A DNA stretch of 64,000 nucleotides from NCBI RefSeq assembly GCF_031326345.1, contig NZ_CP133671.1:2790001-2854000 (forward strand), given 5' to 3'. Shown piece by piece: positions 18,454 to 27,954 of this stretch (its first letter is position 1; each line of letters starts with the position of its first letter). The notes beneath the pieces were generated by a model, which was given only the letters and a program-made list of their open reading frames with translations, was not told where the DNA came from and did not search any database. The translations under genes were made by a program, and so were the position numbers. The stretch comes from Aureispira sp. CCB-E (GTDB lineage: Bacteria; Bacteroidota; Bacteroidia; Chitinophagales; Saprospiraceae).

Positions 18454-19020
18454 CTACTTCAATTCTTCTACCCAACCCCACATTTCCTTTTTTTCAATCT
18501 TTTTTAAATGTTCTACCGAGATATTAAATTCTTTAGCGATCATTTTTCTACGATTTTTGCTCTCTTTTAATCGCTTTCTGATCAATTGAACTCGAGCAGG
18601 GTTAAGCTTATAGTGTGGGTTACGTTTTCTTTTTTGAGGATCAAAAACACCGTGCTCGGCAAGAAATTGTGTCATTTCTTCTTGAGACATCCATTTTAAA
18701 TTCTGATAGAAATTATTGCTGACGTTTCGATCCAAATGGATTGCAAAGGTTTGACCTTCGTGTTCTTTGGGAACCCATTGTTCTGCAATTAATTTGTGTA
18801 AATAAAAGCGTTTTTGTTGACGGTTTTTAAGGAAAATATTAAAAAGAATAAAACCTTGTGTCAATTGGCAACCTTTTAGAAATTTTTCCTTGCCTGTAAT
18901 TTTATCAATACTTTTCATTCTGCCATAATCCGAAAAGTAATAGGTTTTTCCGAGCGTTTCTATGTCAGGACGAACTATTGCCCACCGTTCATTCCAATAG
19001 TTTGTATGATTATTACCCAT
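18454..19020 (-). CDS. NUMOD4/HNH-like DNA-binding protein
   Basis: 188 aa. The N-terminal region (EIERW-like ERWAIVRPDIETLGKTYYFSDYGRMKSID) matches the NUMOD4 motif that starts many HNH homing endonucleases. It is followed by a degenerate HNH core (FAIHLDRNVSNNFYQNLKWMS) in which the first of the usual paired histidines is Ile. The C-terminal ~60 residues contain a helix-turn-helix-like segment (NRRKMIAKEFNISVEHLKKIEKK). It may be a DNA-binding regulator or a weak or inactive nuclease. No intron or target split is visible next to it. Confidence 0.65.
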   Translation of the reverse strand: MGNNHTNYWNERWAIVRPDIETLGKTYYFSDYGRMKSIDKITGKEKFLKGCQLTQGFILFNIFLKNRQQKRFYLHKLIAEQWVPKEHEGQTFAIHLDRNVSNNFYQNLKWMSQEEMTQFLAEHGVFDPQKRKRNPHYKLNPARVQLIRKRLKESKNRRKMIAKEFNISVEHLKKIEKKEMWGWVEELK

Positions 19021-19176
19021 CTTTATAATTGTTTAATATTAAATTGTCATTCCTTCGTGAAATAAATACTGTAGAGAATCCAATTCACAAAGTATAAATT
19101 GTAATACAACAAGGTTTTAGAGTAGTAATCAAGAAATTAATAGGGATACTAATTACGAGTATGTTGTAACTCTTTC

Positions 19177-19184
19177 CAAAGGTA
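19177..19184 (-). promoter_or_regulatory. Candidate -7 promoter box for the NUMOD4 gene
   Basis: TACCTTTG on the minus strand, ~157 bases upstream of the start at 19020. It fits TAnnTTTG; the upstream element is unclear. Confidence 0.35.
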
Positions 19185-19268
19185 CAAAGAAAAAGCAGTT
19201 ATACGAAGTAAAATTGAGGCTTTTATCCCCTGATGATCAGAAGGTAAAGAGGATTAAAAGAACAACGT

Positions 19269-21704
19269 CTACCGTTTTTTGAGTACAATTTCAAAGCGTT
19301 GTTCAAGACGTACGCCATCTTCATCAACCAACACGACTTTGTGTTGACCAGGTAGAGGTTTTAGTTCCATTTCGTGAAAATCCTTTGTCATACCCAAATA
19401 TTCATTATCCAAATGCCAGTAAACTGTTTTTTGGGGGAGTTGATGAGCAATCTTAAAGACGGTTCCATTTATTTCGCCATCGAAATCTACAGGAATAAAA
19501 ATAGTAGTTGGATTTTTGGGATAAATAAACTGCATGGATTGCTGTTCAGCTCCAAAACGACAATCTTGCCTAAATTCTGGAGGTTTTCTGTAGCTTGGAT
19601 TCTTGCTTTTAAAATAATATTCCTCCAAAGGAGGCAGCACAAACCAAGAGGTTGAAACCATATTGTTGACCGACTCACAAGCACTTGTTACCTGATACAG
19701 TTGGCTGCTATCTAGGTGTAATTGTTGGTGAAAAGGGCAGGCTTTGACTTGATAAGCATTAGAACCTACTTCGACCGTATCAATGTCTGTACAATATTTG
19801 GAAAGCCTATAACCACTTTTCTTACAAACAGGTAGCTTTTTTAACGCATGTTGAGGAGGAGTAAACCAAGAAGTTGGAGGTAGTTGATTAAACACATCAA
19901 ATAGAATTGGGGCAGCAGCTTTTACACCAATTAATCCTTGTTTGCCTTCTCCTGTTGCATTGCCAACCCATACTCCAATGGTATATTCAGGGGTAACCCC
20001 AATTGCCCAAGCATCCCGAAAACCAAAACTGGTTCCTGTTTTCCAAGCTATATCTCTAGAAGATTGAAAGTATCGCCAGCCACCTTCAGAATTAGGCCGT
20101 TCCAATTGGCGCATTACTTCAAACGTATTGTAAATACTAGTGGCGTTGAGGATAGGAGCTTCACTTAAAAACGATTTGGGAGTGGGAGTACTGTCTTTTA
20201 GTAAATAATGCAAGGGTCTAAAATCAGAAGGGCTATATGCTTCGGTTTGATCTTGGATGCGTTCTTGATAATTTAGAAGCGTTCTGCCCATACTGGCATA
20301 AGCACCGCACAAATCCCATAGAGTAGCTTCTGCACCTCCTAAAATTAAAGAAAGGCCATAGTGTTTGGGAGATTGTGTGATTGTTGTTAACCCCATCTTG
20401 CGGAGTTGAGTACAAAAGTTTGCAGTTCCATATTGTTGAAGCATTCTAACCATCGGTATATTGAGTGAGCGAACTAAAGCTCGACTAGCGGGAACAACAC
20501 CATCATAATTTTCGTAAAAGTTTTTGGGACGATACCCTCCAAGATACATAGGAACATCAGGAACCAAACTATGTGGTAATAAATTCCCATTGTGTAACAT
20601 AGATGCATACAAAAAAGGTTTTAGAATAGAACCTGTGCTTCGTGGTGCGGTGATGATATCAACATTTTGTCCTTGGTTTTCAGTTGTATTAGGTGGAATA
20701 ACATTTCCCCAATAGGAAAGTACCTCTCCCGATTTAGTGTCGCTTACCAAAACGGCAATATTGTGAACACCATTATTTTGCAAACGTTGGTATTGTTGAA
20801 GCATCAGCTGTTGGATGCGAATTTGCAAATCGGATTCTATTGTTGTTTTAAAATAAGCGTACTTTTTTTTGCTGTCGGTTGTTTTTTGGTCTTGTGCAAT
20901 ACGACTGACCAAATGAGGAGCTAGGCGAGGGAGTGGCAAGGGGGCTTGAGGAATCGCTTCTTCCTTGGCTAATGTTATTGTCATAGAGTCCACTAGACCT
21001 CGTTCTAAAAGTTTGGATAGTAATAAATTGCGTTTTTCTAACAAACGTTGCCTGTTTTTTCCTGGATGTACTAGACCTGGGCTATTGGGCAGTACGGCTA
21101 AAGTCGCCGCCTCGCCCCAAGATAGGAGTTGAGGAGATTTACCATAGTACCGCCAAGCAGCAGCATCCAAGCCTACAACATTGCCACCAAAAGGAGCATT
21201 GGAAGCATACATGGCTAAAATTTGAGACTTGTTATAGCGCAATTCTAATCGAGTAGCCATCATCATTTCTTGCATTTTTCTATAGATAGAACGCCCTTTG
21301 CGCTGCGTAGACATTCGAATGACTTGCATGGTAATGGTACTCGCTCCACTTGCAATTTTGCCTTGTTGATAATTGTCTCGAACGGCTCGTCCAATTCCTG
21401 TTAAGTCAATGCCAATATGATCAAAAAAACGTCGATCCTCATATTCTGTAATGGCAGTAATGAATTTTTGAGGAACGGAATCATTATGCGGAAAACGCCA
21501 TTGACCATCAGATGCAATTTGTGCCCCTAACAAATAGTCATTTCGATCTACCAAAACAATACTAGTTGGTGTATCAAAGATTTTCTTAGGTAGGCAAAAC
21601 CAATAAATTAGACTGATTGCCAATAGGGCAACAAGCGTTTTTTTTAGGTGGCGTACCCAAAAGAAATAAAAAATATTTTTAATGCTGTTACTAAAACGAC
21701 TCAA
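19269..21704 (-). CDS. pbpC: Penicillin-binding protein 1C
   Basis: 811 aa. One membrane segment near residues 20-40. The glycosyltransferase GT51 domain (~60-240) has EDRRFFDHIGIDLTGIGRA and GASTITMQVIRM. The transpeptidase domain (~300-580) has the active-site motif STGSILKP, later the KTGTSFGFRDAW motif. The C-terminal ~90 residues form the BiPBP_C beta domain typical of PBP1C (IFIPVDFDGEINGTVFKIAH). It polymerises and crosslinks peptidoglycan at the outer face of the inner membrane. The alpha-2-macroglobulin partner often next to pbpC is absent. A short unknown gene and a TPR gene lie upstream on the same strand. Confidence 0.93.
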   Translation of the reverse strand: MSRFSNSIKNIFYFFWVRHLKKTLVALLAISLIYWFCLPKKIFDTPTSIVLVDRNDYLLGAQIASDGQWRFPHNDSVPQKFITAITEYEDRRFFDHIGIDLTGIGRAVRDNYQQGKIASGASTITMQVIRMSTQRKGRSIYRKMQEMMMATRLELRYNKSQILAMYASNAPFGGNVVGLDAAAWRYYGKSPQLLSWGEAATLAVLPNSPGLVHPGKNRQRLLEKRNLLLSKLLERGLVDSMTITLAKEEAIPQAPLPLPRLAPHLVSRIAQDQKTTDSKKKYAYFKTTIESDLQIRIQQLMLQQYQRLQNNGVHNIAVLVSDTKSGEVLSYWGNVIPPNTTENQGQNVDIITAPRSTGSILKPFLYASMLHNGNLLPHSLVPDVPMYLGGYRPKNFYENYDGVVPASRALVRSLNIPMVRMLQQYGTANFCTQLRKMGLTTITQSPKHYGLSLILGGAEATLWDLCGAYASMGRTLLNYQERIQDQTEAYSPSDFRPLHYLLKDSTPTPKSFLSEAPILNATSIYNTFEVMRQLERPNSEGGWRYFQSSRDIAWKTGTSFGFRDAWAIGVTPEYTIGVWVGNATGEGKQGLIGVKAAAPILFDVFNQLPPTSWFTPPQHALKKLPVCKKSGYRLSKYCTDIDTVEVGSNAYQVKACPFHQQLHLDSSQLYQVTSACESVNNMVSTSWFVLPPLEEYYFKSKNPSYRKPPEFRQDCRFGAEQQSMQFIYPKNPTTIFIPVDFDGEINGTVFKIAHQLPQKTVYWHLDNEYLGMTKDFHEMELKPLPGQHKVVLVDEDGVRLEQRFEIVLKKR

Positions 21705-21739
21705 AGAATAAGAATTAAGAAAGTATAGAGGTTTAAGGA

Positions 21740-22174
21740 TTACTTCAACTCTGTTACAAAATTACGAATAATTAGCTCTAAATGTTCCAAAAGATGTTGT
21801 TTATACTTGTCTAATAAATTAGAAATATCCTCAATGTAATCTATTTTGTACAAAATTTTGCTTTGCTTTTGGCTGTGCATGCGGCAGATCAAAATAGCTT
21901 TGTACAAAGAAGGTGTCGTGTCGTTAGAGGCGGCAAGGGGAGGGAAATCTGTTAGAATTGTGTGATGAAAAATAAAGGATAAACCAGTTGATCCAAAATA
22001 CAAGAAACGTTCTTGTTGTAATTCTTGGAGGTCGGTAATAAATAAATTAAGAATCCAAGTCAACGCTTTAGATTTTGACCAGTTTTCTTGTCCTTGAAGT
22101 AAATTTAAAACCAAAAGGTTATTGGCTGCATTATTAGAGGCTAATAATCTCTTATAGTGTTGTTCATATTTCAT
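21740..22174 (-). CDS. Hypothetical protein downstream of the TPR gene
   Basis: 144 aa from the ATG at 22174. An earlier ATG at 22243 would overlap the TPR gene by ~60 bases and adds a very basic 23-residue stretch, so the later start, 7 bases after the TPR stop, is preferred. The protein is helical (HYKRLLASNNAANNLLVLNLLQG), with aromatic middle segments. No motif was recognised. Position suggests co-transcription with the TPR protein and possibly with pbpC 35 bases further on, so a cell-envelope link is possible but unproven. Confidence 0.6.
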   Translation of the reverse strand: MKYEQHYKRLLASNNAANNLLVLNLLQGQENWSKSKALTWILNLFITDLQELQQERFLYFGSTGLSFIFHHTILTDFPPLAASNDTTPSLYKAILICRMHSQKQSKILYKIDYIEDISNLLDKYKQHLLEHLELIIRNFVTELK

Positions 22175-22181
22175 AAAGAAA

Positions 22182-23240
22182 TTAGTCGGTTGTTGGAGAA
22201 TCTTGTCCCAATGCTTTTTTTGCTTTTTCTTGCGCTTCGGCAACTCCTTTTAAGTAAGGATCTAAATTCAGTGCTTTTCCGTAGTTGTTCAATGCCTCTT
22301 GATGGCGGTTAGAGGCAGCCTCTAGCAGTCCTAAGTAATAATAAGCCAATGCATTGTTGGTGTCTAATTGATGGACTTTATGAACATCTTCATAGGCACT
22401 TAGCAACTGTTCTGCTTGCAATTTAGAATAAGCTCGATTAAGATATGCAGAAGTATTGTTAGGATCCAATTCTATAGCTTTAGAATAGGCAACAATTGCT
22501 TTTAAAAATTGTTTGTTTTCTTTGTGTGCATTTCCTTTGTTGATGTATAACAGTGGGATAGATGGATCTAGTTCTATAGCTCTGTCAAAGTCTTCTATAG
22601 CATCCCAGTAGCGTTGAATTTCCATAGAAGTAAGTCCTCTGTTGTTATATGCTGATATAAAAAAGGAATCTACTTCGATAGCTTGAGAATATAGAATTAG
22701 TGCATCTGAATATTGCTCTAAATCAAAACGAATATCGCCCATATTATCATAAGCATCGGCATAATAAGGATCCAAAAGAAGGGCTTTCCTATAATCATCT
22801 AATGCTTCTTTTAAGTTTTCAGAAGCTCTATTAGCTAACCCTCTATTGTTATAAGCTAAAGCAAATTGAGGATCCAAAGCAATAGCTTTATTATAGTTAT
22901 TAATAGCTTTACTGTAATTGCCATATAAAAAATAAATCCATCCCATGTTGTTATAAACAACGGGATAGTTAGGGTTTATGGCGATACTAATTTCGTAATC
23001 TTCCAATGCCTTTTCATATTGTTCCAATCGTTCATAAGCAACACCTCTATTGATGATCGCTTCTATCATTTGGGCATTTTTTTCTAATGCATCGCTGTAA
23101 TAAGCAACAGCTGCATCAAAATCGCCCTGATCAAAGCTTTCTTGCCCTTGTTGAAAAAGCTCATCAGCAGTATACTGCCCAGATGCAAAAGAGGAATAAA
23201 ATAGACCAATAATTATAAAAAGTGCGGAAATTGCTTGCAT
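22182..23240 (-). CDS. Secreted tetratricopeptide-repeat protein
   Basis: 352 aa from the ATG at 23240, chosen because it begins a signal peptide (MQAISALFIIIGLFYSSFASG); the longer frame to 23345 adds an unlikely preceding stretch. About nine consecutive TPRs follow, with the classic pattern AxxxYxxAIxLDPxxxxAYxNRG. A short disordered tail (GQDSPTTD) ends it. It should act as a periplasmic protein-interaction scaffold. The genes after it (unknown protein, then pbpC) are close and on the same strand, hinting at a role near peptidoglycan synthesis. Confidence 0.85.
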   Translation of the reverse strand: MQAISALFIIIGLFYSSFASGQYTADELFQQGQESFDQGDFDAAVAYYSDALEKNAQMIEAIINRGVAYERLEQYEKALEDYEISIAINPNYPVVYNNMGWIYFLYGNYSKAINNYNKAIALDPQFALAYNNRGLANRASENLKEALDDYRKALLLDPYYADAYDNMGDIRFDLEQYSDALILYSQAIEVDSFFISAYNNRGLTSMEIQRYWDAIEDFDRAIELDPSIPLLYINKGNAHKENKQFLKAIVAYSKAIELDPNNTSAYLNRAYSKLQAEQLLSAYEDVHKVHQLDTNNALAYYYLGLLEAASNRHQEALNNYGKALNLDPYLKGVAEAQEKAKKALGQDSPTTD

Positions 23241-23414
23241 TTGAATAGAAATAAAAGTGAGTAGATTAAATATTGGTTGGTATGCTTTAAGTAAGTGGTC
23301 AGAAAAAAGAAGAACAAAAATGGGATTATTTTTTTGCGAATCCAAGAAGAAAAAGGAAGGCTTAGCGAGCTAAGACAAGTTTTTCTGATGAAGAGTAGCG
23401 CAAAAAGAAGGCTG

Positions 23415-23440
23415 TTTTAGCTACGCTGCTACTGCGTGGT
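23415..23440 (+). repeat. Dispersed hairpin repeat copy (f)
   Basis: TTTTAGCTACGCTGCTACTGCGTGGT-type sequence; its last 16 bases are identical to the left arm of copy (c). Confidence 0.65.
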
Positions 23441-23610
23441 ACTTGTTATTTTTTTTGAACGATTACTTAAAAGTATCATTGATACGTAAAAAGAATGCAG
23501 AAAATATCATTCCAAAGCCTTTGCAGGCTTACATTTTTTAACCTTGTAAATTAGATATTTTAAAGTTAAAAACTCTTGATCCCTCAAAAAACTCTTGTTT
23601 TTCTGTTGCG

Positions 23611-23618
23611 CAAAGATA
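23611..23618 (-). promoter_or_regulatory. Candidate -7 promoter box
   Basis: TATCTTTG on the minus strand (followed by CGC), ~370 bases upstream of the TPR gene; it would imply a long leader that includes repeat copy (f). Confidence 0.3.
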
Positions 23619-23994
23619 ATATCAATTATAAGAAAGTAAATATTGCAAAAAATAAAATAAAGTGAGTTAGATAAGGTTGATAGGTAAGTGTTTGATAGTT
23701 AGTGTTTTTTGTTTTTTTAATTATTTGAAAAAACTATAAAGTAACACAAATGATGTCTAATATGATTCTCTTTTCTTAGTAGTTTTTTCTCCAAAGGAAT
23801 ATTTTTTGGTTTTTCTTTGTGAAAGGATCAATAAAGGCCTTATATCCTCCTTTTAAAATCAAAAAATCTATCAAAATAAGATAGTATATCAGTGCGAGTC
23901 AACCTCTTTTGGCTTTTACTCAATGTTATGTACTTGTGTGCCAGTAAATCGTTGATGCTATCTTTAAAAATGTATTAAAAAAATAAATAAAAAG

Positions 23995-24744
23995 ATGAAA
24001 AAACTATTTTTTATGCTATACTTATCTGTGTTCCTATTTTCGTGCGCAGAAGAAGACCCATGTGATTTTCAAGCGAATACTCCTGATAATCCAGAGTGTT
24101 ATTGTAATCACTTAGATTGTCAAAATGGAGGTGTTGTGGCTGTTGCAGTAAGAAGTACAGGATTTGTTTATGCAGACTCTTGTCATTGTAGTTGTCCTAC
24201 AGGATGGACTGGACCGCTTTGTACAGTACCCGCTGGTAGTGGTGGCGGCACAGGAGGTGGAACTGGTGGCGGCACAGGAGGCGGTACTGGCGGAGGTACA
24301 GGAGGTGGCACAGGCGGAGGTACAGGAGGTGGCACAGGTGGAGGCACAGGTGGAGGCACAGGTGGAGGCACAGGTGGAGGTGGTACTGTTGGTACATTAG
24401 CGTATGTTGGTGCATATGATTTAGATAGTACTCAAATCAATAGTATGACTTGTTTGAATGACCCAGGAAGCTTTCTTTATGATGTTTTGTATTTTGATAT
24501 AGTACAAGATACAGACCCAGCCAATGCAGGAAATAACTATGTGGATATTGTTTATACAGATTTTGTTTTAGACCAAACGTATAAAATTGAGGATATTGCA
24601 ATTGCAACCAATGGCTCTATTTCATTTAGTCAACAAGGTATTTCTTTGACAGGAACATTTTCAGAAACTAACAATATAAAGTATTTCCAAGGAACGATTT
24701 CAATGAATGGTTCAAGTTGTAATATTTGGTATAGAACATACTAA
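23995..24744 (+). CDS. EGF-like lipoprotein with a GGGT linker
   Basis: 249 aa. Lipoprotein leader with MLYLSVFLFSC (Cys 17). Residues ~18-78 form a cysteine-rich module (CDF, CYCNHLDCQNGG, CHCSCPTGWTGPLC) matching an EGF-like domain. It is followed by a low-complexity GGGT linker (~83-131) and a C-terminal beta domain (~133-249) with two cysteines (SMTC, SSCNIW). This is a modular surface lipoprotein, perhaps adhesive; EGF-like modules in bacteria usually bind proteins or glycans. The GGGT linker is encoded by a 12-bp tandem repeat whose length may vary between strains. Confidence 0.8.
   Translation: MKKLFFMLYLSVFLFSCAEEDPCDFQANTPDNPECYCNHLDCQNGGVVAVAVRSTGFVYADSCHCSCPTGWTGPLCTVPAGSGGGTGGGTGGGTGGGTGGGTGGGTGGGTGGGTGGGTGGGTGGGTGGGGTVGTLAYVGAYDLDSTQINSMTCLNDPGSFLYDVLYFDIVQDTDPANAGNNYVDIVYTDFVLDQTYKIEDIAIATNGSISFSQQGISLTGTFSETNNIKYFQGTISMNGSSCNIWYRTY
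24241..24387 (+). repeat. 12-bp minisatellite coding for GGGT units
   Basis: Eleven 12-base units plus one 15-base unit (GGGGT) in frame. The early units vary at third positions, while the units at 24337-24372 (GGTGGAGGCACA, three times) are identical, pointing to recent expansion. Confidence 0.9.
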
Positions 24745-24779
24745 TACGGATATTCAATTCCGTATAAATATACATAAAG

Positions 24780-24815
24780 AAACTCTTTCAGAATCTTGCT
24801 CTGAAAGAGTTTTTA
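24780..24815 (+). terminator. Rho-independent terminator
   Basis: AAACTCTTTCAGA pairs with TCTGAAAGAGTTT around a 7-base loop and runs into TTTTT, 35 bases after the lipoprotein stop. Confidence 0.8.
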
Positions 24816-24860
24816 TTGTTATTGTTTGATCTTTTAATAGTTCGTTGCTTGCAATTGATG

Positions 24861-25883
24861 TTATTCATCAGGGGCAGGTATAGCTTCAGGACCCTCATCG
24901 AACCATCGATCAGAAGTTCTACTTTTTTCTAAATACGTTTCTAAATCATCAGGAAGTTTAGGAAAAAAATCAATTTGAGTCAACGCTTCAATATCGTCAA
25001 TAGAGACCATATAGTCCTCATAAAAACCTTTGCAGAGCTTATTGGGCATCAAAAATGCGATGGCATGTGGATGTTTAGGATTTAGGTCAACTACAATTTT
25101 GTAAAATTGTTTGGGAATACTGATACGATTATCTTTTCCAATTTTTCGGAGATGTTTTTTTAGAATAGGTCCCGAAACGACATACAATTTTTTCTTTTGG
25201 CTTGCCCATTCTCTAACCTTATTTTCAAGCCCTTTCCACATACCTCTATTAAATGAAGGAGCTTGGGGACTCATATTACTCATATAAAAAGACTCATCAA
25301 CTGCGTTGGCAGAATATTTAAAATCAGCAGCAGGTGCCAAATGCCCTCTGTCGTAACCAGAGCGCGTATAATCCGTTGGTTTGGCTGTTTGAGTGGGAAC
25401 ATCAGGATCCGATCTAAAGTGATCATTTCGCCCATGTTTGCCTTTTAAGTGTTTGTCTAAAAGAGTATAAGCTACCCATTCCGCTTGTTCATGCTTTTCA
25501 TTATAACGCAAGGTGTACGCTTGGTGCTTGATGACCATTTTATCATTATTTTGAAATGCGGGCAAGCCTACAGTTTCATCTAGTTCTGTCTCTTGTTGAT
25601 TAGGGAGAGGGATGTCGTTGTTGGTGACCTTGTTATCTTCTAGATTTCTAGTAACGTCTTCTTCAATAGTGGCAACTGTACCCCACATCTGAGTTAGAAA
25701 ACCTCCTGTAGCATTGTCAATAACACCAAATAGGGGAGTAAAAAAAGTAAGCACACCTGCTCCAAAAATAGCCGTAAAAAAGGCAGTAATTTTCCTTTGC
25801 CAAGAACTTTTATGAGGTGTATTGTTAGAAGTATTTTGGGTAGTAGTAGTTGTGCGAGACGTTTTTTTTGTCTTTTTTGCCAT
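24861..25883 (-). CDS. Membrane-anchored DNA/RNA non-specific endonuclease (NUC1)
   Basis: 340 aa. The first 30 residues are a Lys/Thr/Asn-rich cytoplasmic tail, then one hydrophobic segment (~33-55, ITAFFTAIFGAGVLTFFTPL). The nuclease domain (~110-330) has TRSGYDRGHLAPAADF with the DRGH catalytic His, then YMSNMSPQAPSFNRGMW, the Asn that binds magnesium, and KLYVVSGPI. The family includes Serratia nuclease and NucA. With this topology the nuclease faces the periplasm, so nutrient DNA breakdown or removal of incoming DNA are plausible. No inhibitor gene is adjacent. The acidic linker (~85-110) is unusual. Confidence 0.9.
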   Translation of the reverse strand: MAKKTKKTSRTTTTTQNTSNNTPHKSSWQRKITAFFTAIFGAGVLTFFTPLFGVIDNATGGFLTQMWGTVATIEEDVTRNLEDNKVTNNDIPLPNQQETELDETVGLPAFQNNDKMVIKHQAYTLRYNEKHEQAEWVAYTLLDKHLKGKHGRNDHFRSDPDVPTQTAKPTDYTRSGYDRGHLAPAADFKYSANAVDESFYMSNMSPQAPSFNRGMWKGLENKVREWASQKKKLYVVSGPILKKHLRKIGKDNRISIPKQFYKIVVDLNPKHPHAIAFLMPNKLCKGFYEDYMVSIDDIEALTQIDFFPKLPDDLETYLEKSRTSDRWFDEGPEAIPAPDE

Positions 25884-26109
25884 GAAATTAAATGCTGTAT
25901 TGTGAAGTTGACAAAAATCGAATCATTTAGAACTCGGCTAAAGCAGCTTATTATTTAACTCAATTGTTGTTGTGCAGATAGCCTAAGTCGTACTTGTTAC
26001 TAACTTGTACGGGAGTTTGAACTAAATCAACGATATTTTGTAACTTCGGTGTGTGATTATGATTATCAGTAAGCTTTTTAGATTGTTGTTGCCTAGTTAG
26101 GGGAATAAG

Positions 26110-27753
26110 TTATATTATTTCTTTAAATAAGATAATATAGTGGGTGCCAGAACCTGCATCAGATTTTTCAATCGTGCCACTCAGTTGGCGAACCAATTGA
26201 CGAATTAACTTCAATCCAAGTGATTTAGTTGTCTTATAGTTGATCTCGTCTGAGAAGCCTTTTCCATTGTCTCCAATTAACAATTTAAAGGTAGGATATT
26301 TTTGAGGAATAATTGATATATATACAGTTCCTTTTTGGTGTTGGTTCAAGCCATATTTGAGGGCATTGGTAATAATTTCATTAATTAATAAGCCCAAGGG
26401 AATAGCCGTATCAATATTTAATTTCAAGGTTTGAGGAACATCAATAGAAACTTCTAATTGGTGATTAGAGCCTAGAATGGATTGAATTAAGTAATCAACC
26501 AATTTTTGAAGATATTCTCCATAGCTAATGGTGGACAAATTTTCAGATTGATACAACTCCTCATGTAAAATAGCCATTGTATTGATTCGATATTGACTAA
26601 CGCTAAAAATCTCTTTTATTTTGGGATTGTCAATATTACTAGATTGCAAACTGAGCAAGCTGGTAATTACTTGCAAGTTGTTTTTTACTCGATGATGAAT
26701 TTCTTTGAGCAAAACAGCTTGTTCCTTATTGGCTTCATTCAATTTGTACGTTCTGCTAGCCACCTTTTTTGCTAAATGAAGTTCTCCGTTAGCATTCATA
26801 TAAACCATTACAATTAGTAAGAAAGTAATCAGAAAGCCTAAAAATAAACAAGCGTATGAGATGGGTAAATGAGGGTATCTTGTCATTGCTATATTAGGAT
26901 TGCAATACAGTTTCCAAACTCGTCCACATAAGGTTACATCGAGACTATCACAAGGAGTATCTGTGTTTAATTTAGTATGACTGTTATTAAACATAGGGGT
27001 TATATTCCATAAACTATCGTAAATGGAAATATCTAATACTTGCAATTCAGATTTCAAAATTGTGTGAATGAAATCTTCCATATAGTAAACACCTAACAAG
27101 ATACCTTGGATATTTTGAGGGGTTGTCACAGATTTTGCTACAAGAAAGGAGTAGGTATTCGCTTTGTTTTGCACCAATTGCAACGGAGGGGAGACAGAAA
27201 TAGCATTTGATTCAAGGCTGTTTTTGATAATAGCATATCGTTTGGGATCTGAACTCAAATCATAACCAATGACCAATTTATTCAACGTTTTGGGCGCAAT
27301 ATATTGTACGGGATAATAAAAGGCTTTTTGGGGACTAACATCCAATGATTTTTTTTCAAAATTTGCTGCCAAAATATCGTGTTCCTCAAAACCTTCATTT
27401 TTCAATTTTTGGTTGTATTGTTCTCTATCAGCATCAAGGATTCGAGGCGCCCATTCTAGTGCTTTGATGCCAGGTAAATTTTTTAGAAATGGAAGTGTGA
27501 AGGCATCAAAAACAGGACGAGTAACACTATCTGCGGTTTCAAATAGCAACTGTAAAGAGGTAATAGCTAAACTAACTTTTTGGAGTTCTTTATTGATTTT
27601 TGTTTTTGTTTCTTGAACAGCTTGTTCAACTAATTGCTGATTACTAGTTAGTTTGGTAACATTAATATAGTGAAAATTTGCAATAGATAGACTAATACCA
27701 ATAAGTAGGATAACTAAAATTCGTAGATTTCTATTTCGCCTAGTGCGATGCAT
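26110..27753 (-). CDS. CHASE-domain sensor histidine kinase (HisKA_2 type)
   Basis: 547 aa. Two membrane segments (~11-30 and ~300-322) flank a periplasmic CHASE-type sensor domain (~45-290) with FDAFTLPFLKNLPGIKALEWAPRI. The kinase core has the phospho-acceptor motif LLKEIHHRVKNNLQVITSLLSLQ near residue 350, typical of the HisKA_2/HWE class, followed by an HATPase domain with NEIITNALKYG and IGDNGKGF. The ligand is unknown. No response regulator lies beside it, so it is an orphan in this window. Confidence 0.9.
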   Translation of the reverse strand: MHRTRRNRNLRILVILLIGISLSIANFHYINVTKLTSNQQLVEQAVQETKTKINKELQKVSLAITSLQLLFETADSVTRPVFDAFTLPFLKNLPGIKALEWAPRILDADREQYNQKLKNEGFEEHDILAANFEKKSLDVSPQKAFYYPVQYIAPKTLNKLVIGYDLSSDPKRYAIIKNSLESNAISVSPPLQLVQNKANTYSFLVAKSVTTPQNIQGILLGVYYMEDFIHTILKSELQVLDISIYDSLWNITPMFNNSHTKLNTDTPCDSLDVTLCGRVWKLYCNPNIAMTRYPHLPISYACLFLGFLITFLLIVMVYMNANGELHLAKKVASRTYKLNEANKEQAVLLKEIHHRVKNNLQVITSLLSLQSSNIDNPKIKEIFSVSQYRINTMAILHEELYQSENLSTISYGEYLQKLVDYLIQSILGSNHQLEVSIDVPQTLKLNIDTAIPLGLLINEIITNALKYGLNQHQKGTVYISIIPQKYPTFKLLIGDNGKGFSDEINYKTTKSLGLKLIRQLVRQLSGTIEKSDAGSGTHYIILFKEII

Positions 27754-27894
27754 ATTATTATATAAAAGTGCTTGATGTTTGGTGTATGATCTCTCTAAGA
27801 TACGATTAGACTTTGATATCTTTATGGTGCTGGGGTAAAATTTTTGCTTATTATTATAAAATAATAAGTATGATAGCTAGCTAAAAAACTAACT

Positions 27895-27932
27895 AAAAAA
27901 GCGTTCTGATTATTACAAAATCAGAACGCTTT
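27895..27932 (-). terminator. Rho-independent terminator of the PorE-like gene
   Basis: AAAGCGTTCTGAT and ATCAGAACGCTTT form a perfect 13-bp stem with a 9-base loop; read on the minus strand it is followed by a T-run. It sits 23 bases after the stop at 27955. Confidence 0.85.
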
Positions 27933-27954
27933 CTGCAAAGTAAGAAGGCAATGA

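Larger units (their letters stand above)
23241..23994. other. Gene-free region between divergent genes
   Basis: 754 bases upstream of both the TPR gene (left) and the EGF-like lipoprotein (right). It holds repeat copy (f), a CTTAGC-GA-GCTAAG mini hairpin at 23361-23374 and a minus-strand TATCTTTG box at 23611. No ORF is convincing. Confidence 0.5.

Noticed and set aside
24183-24371. Antisense proline-rich ORFs over the GGGT repeat
   Set aside because: They are mirror products of the repeat in the lipoprotein gene, with no independent signals.
24241-24387. Tandem repeat considered as a CRISPR-like array
   Set aside because: Units are contiguous, in frame and without spacers; it is a coding minisatellite.
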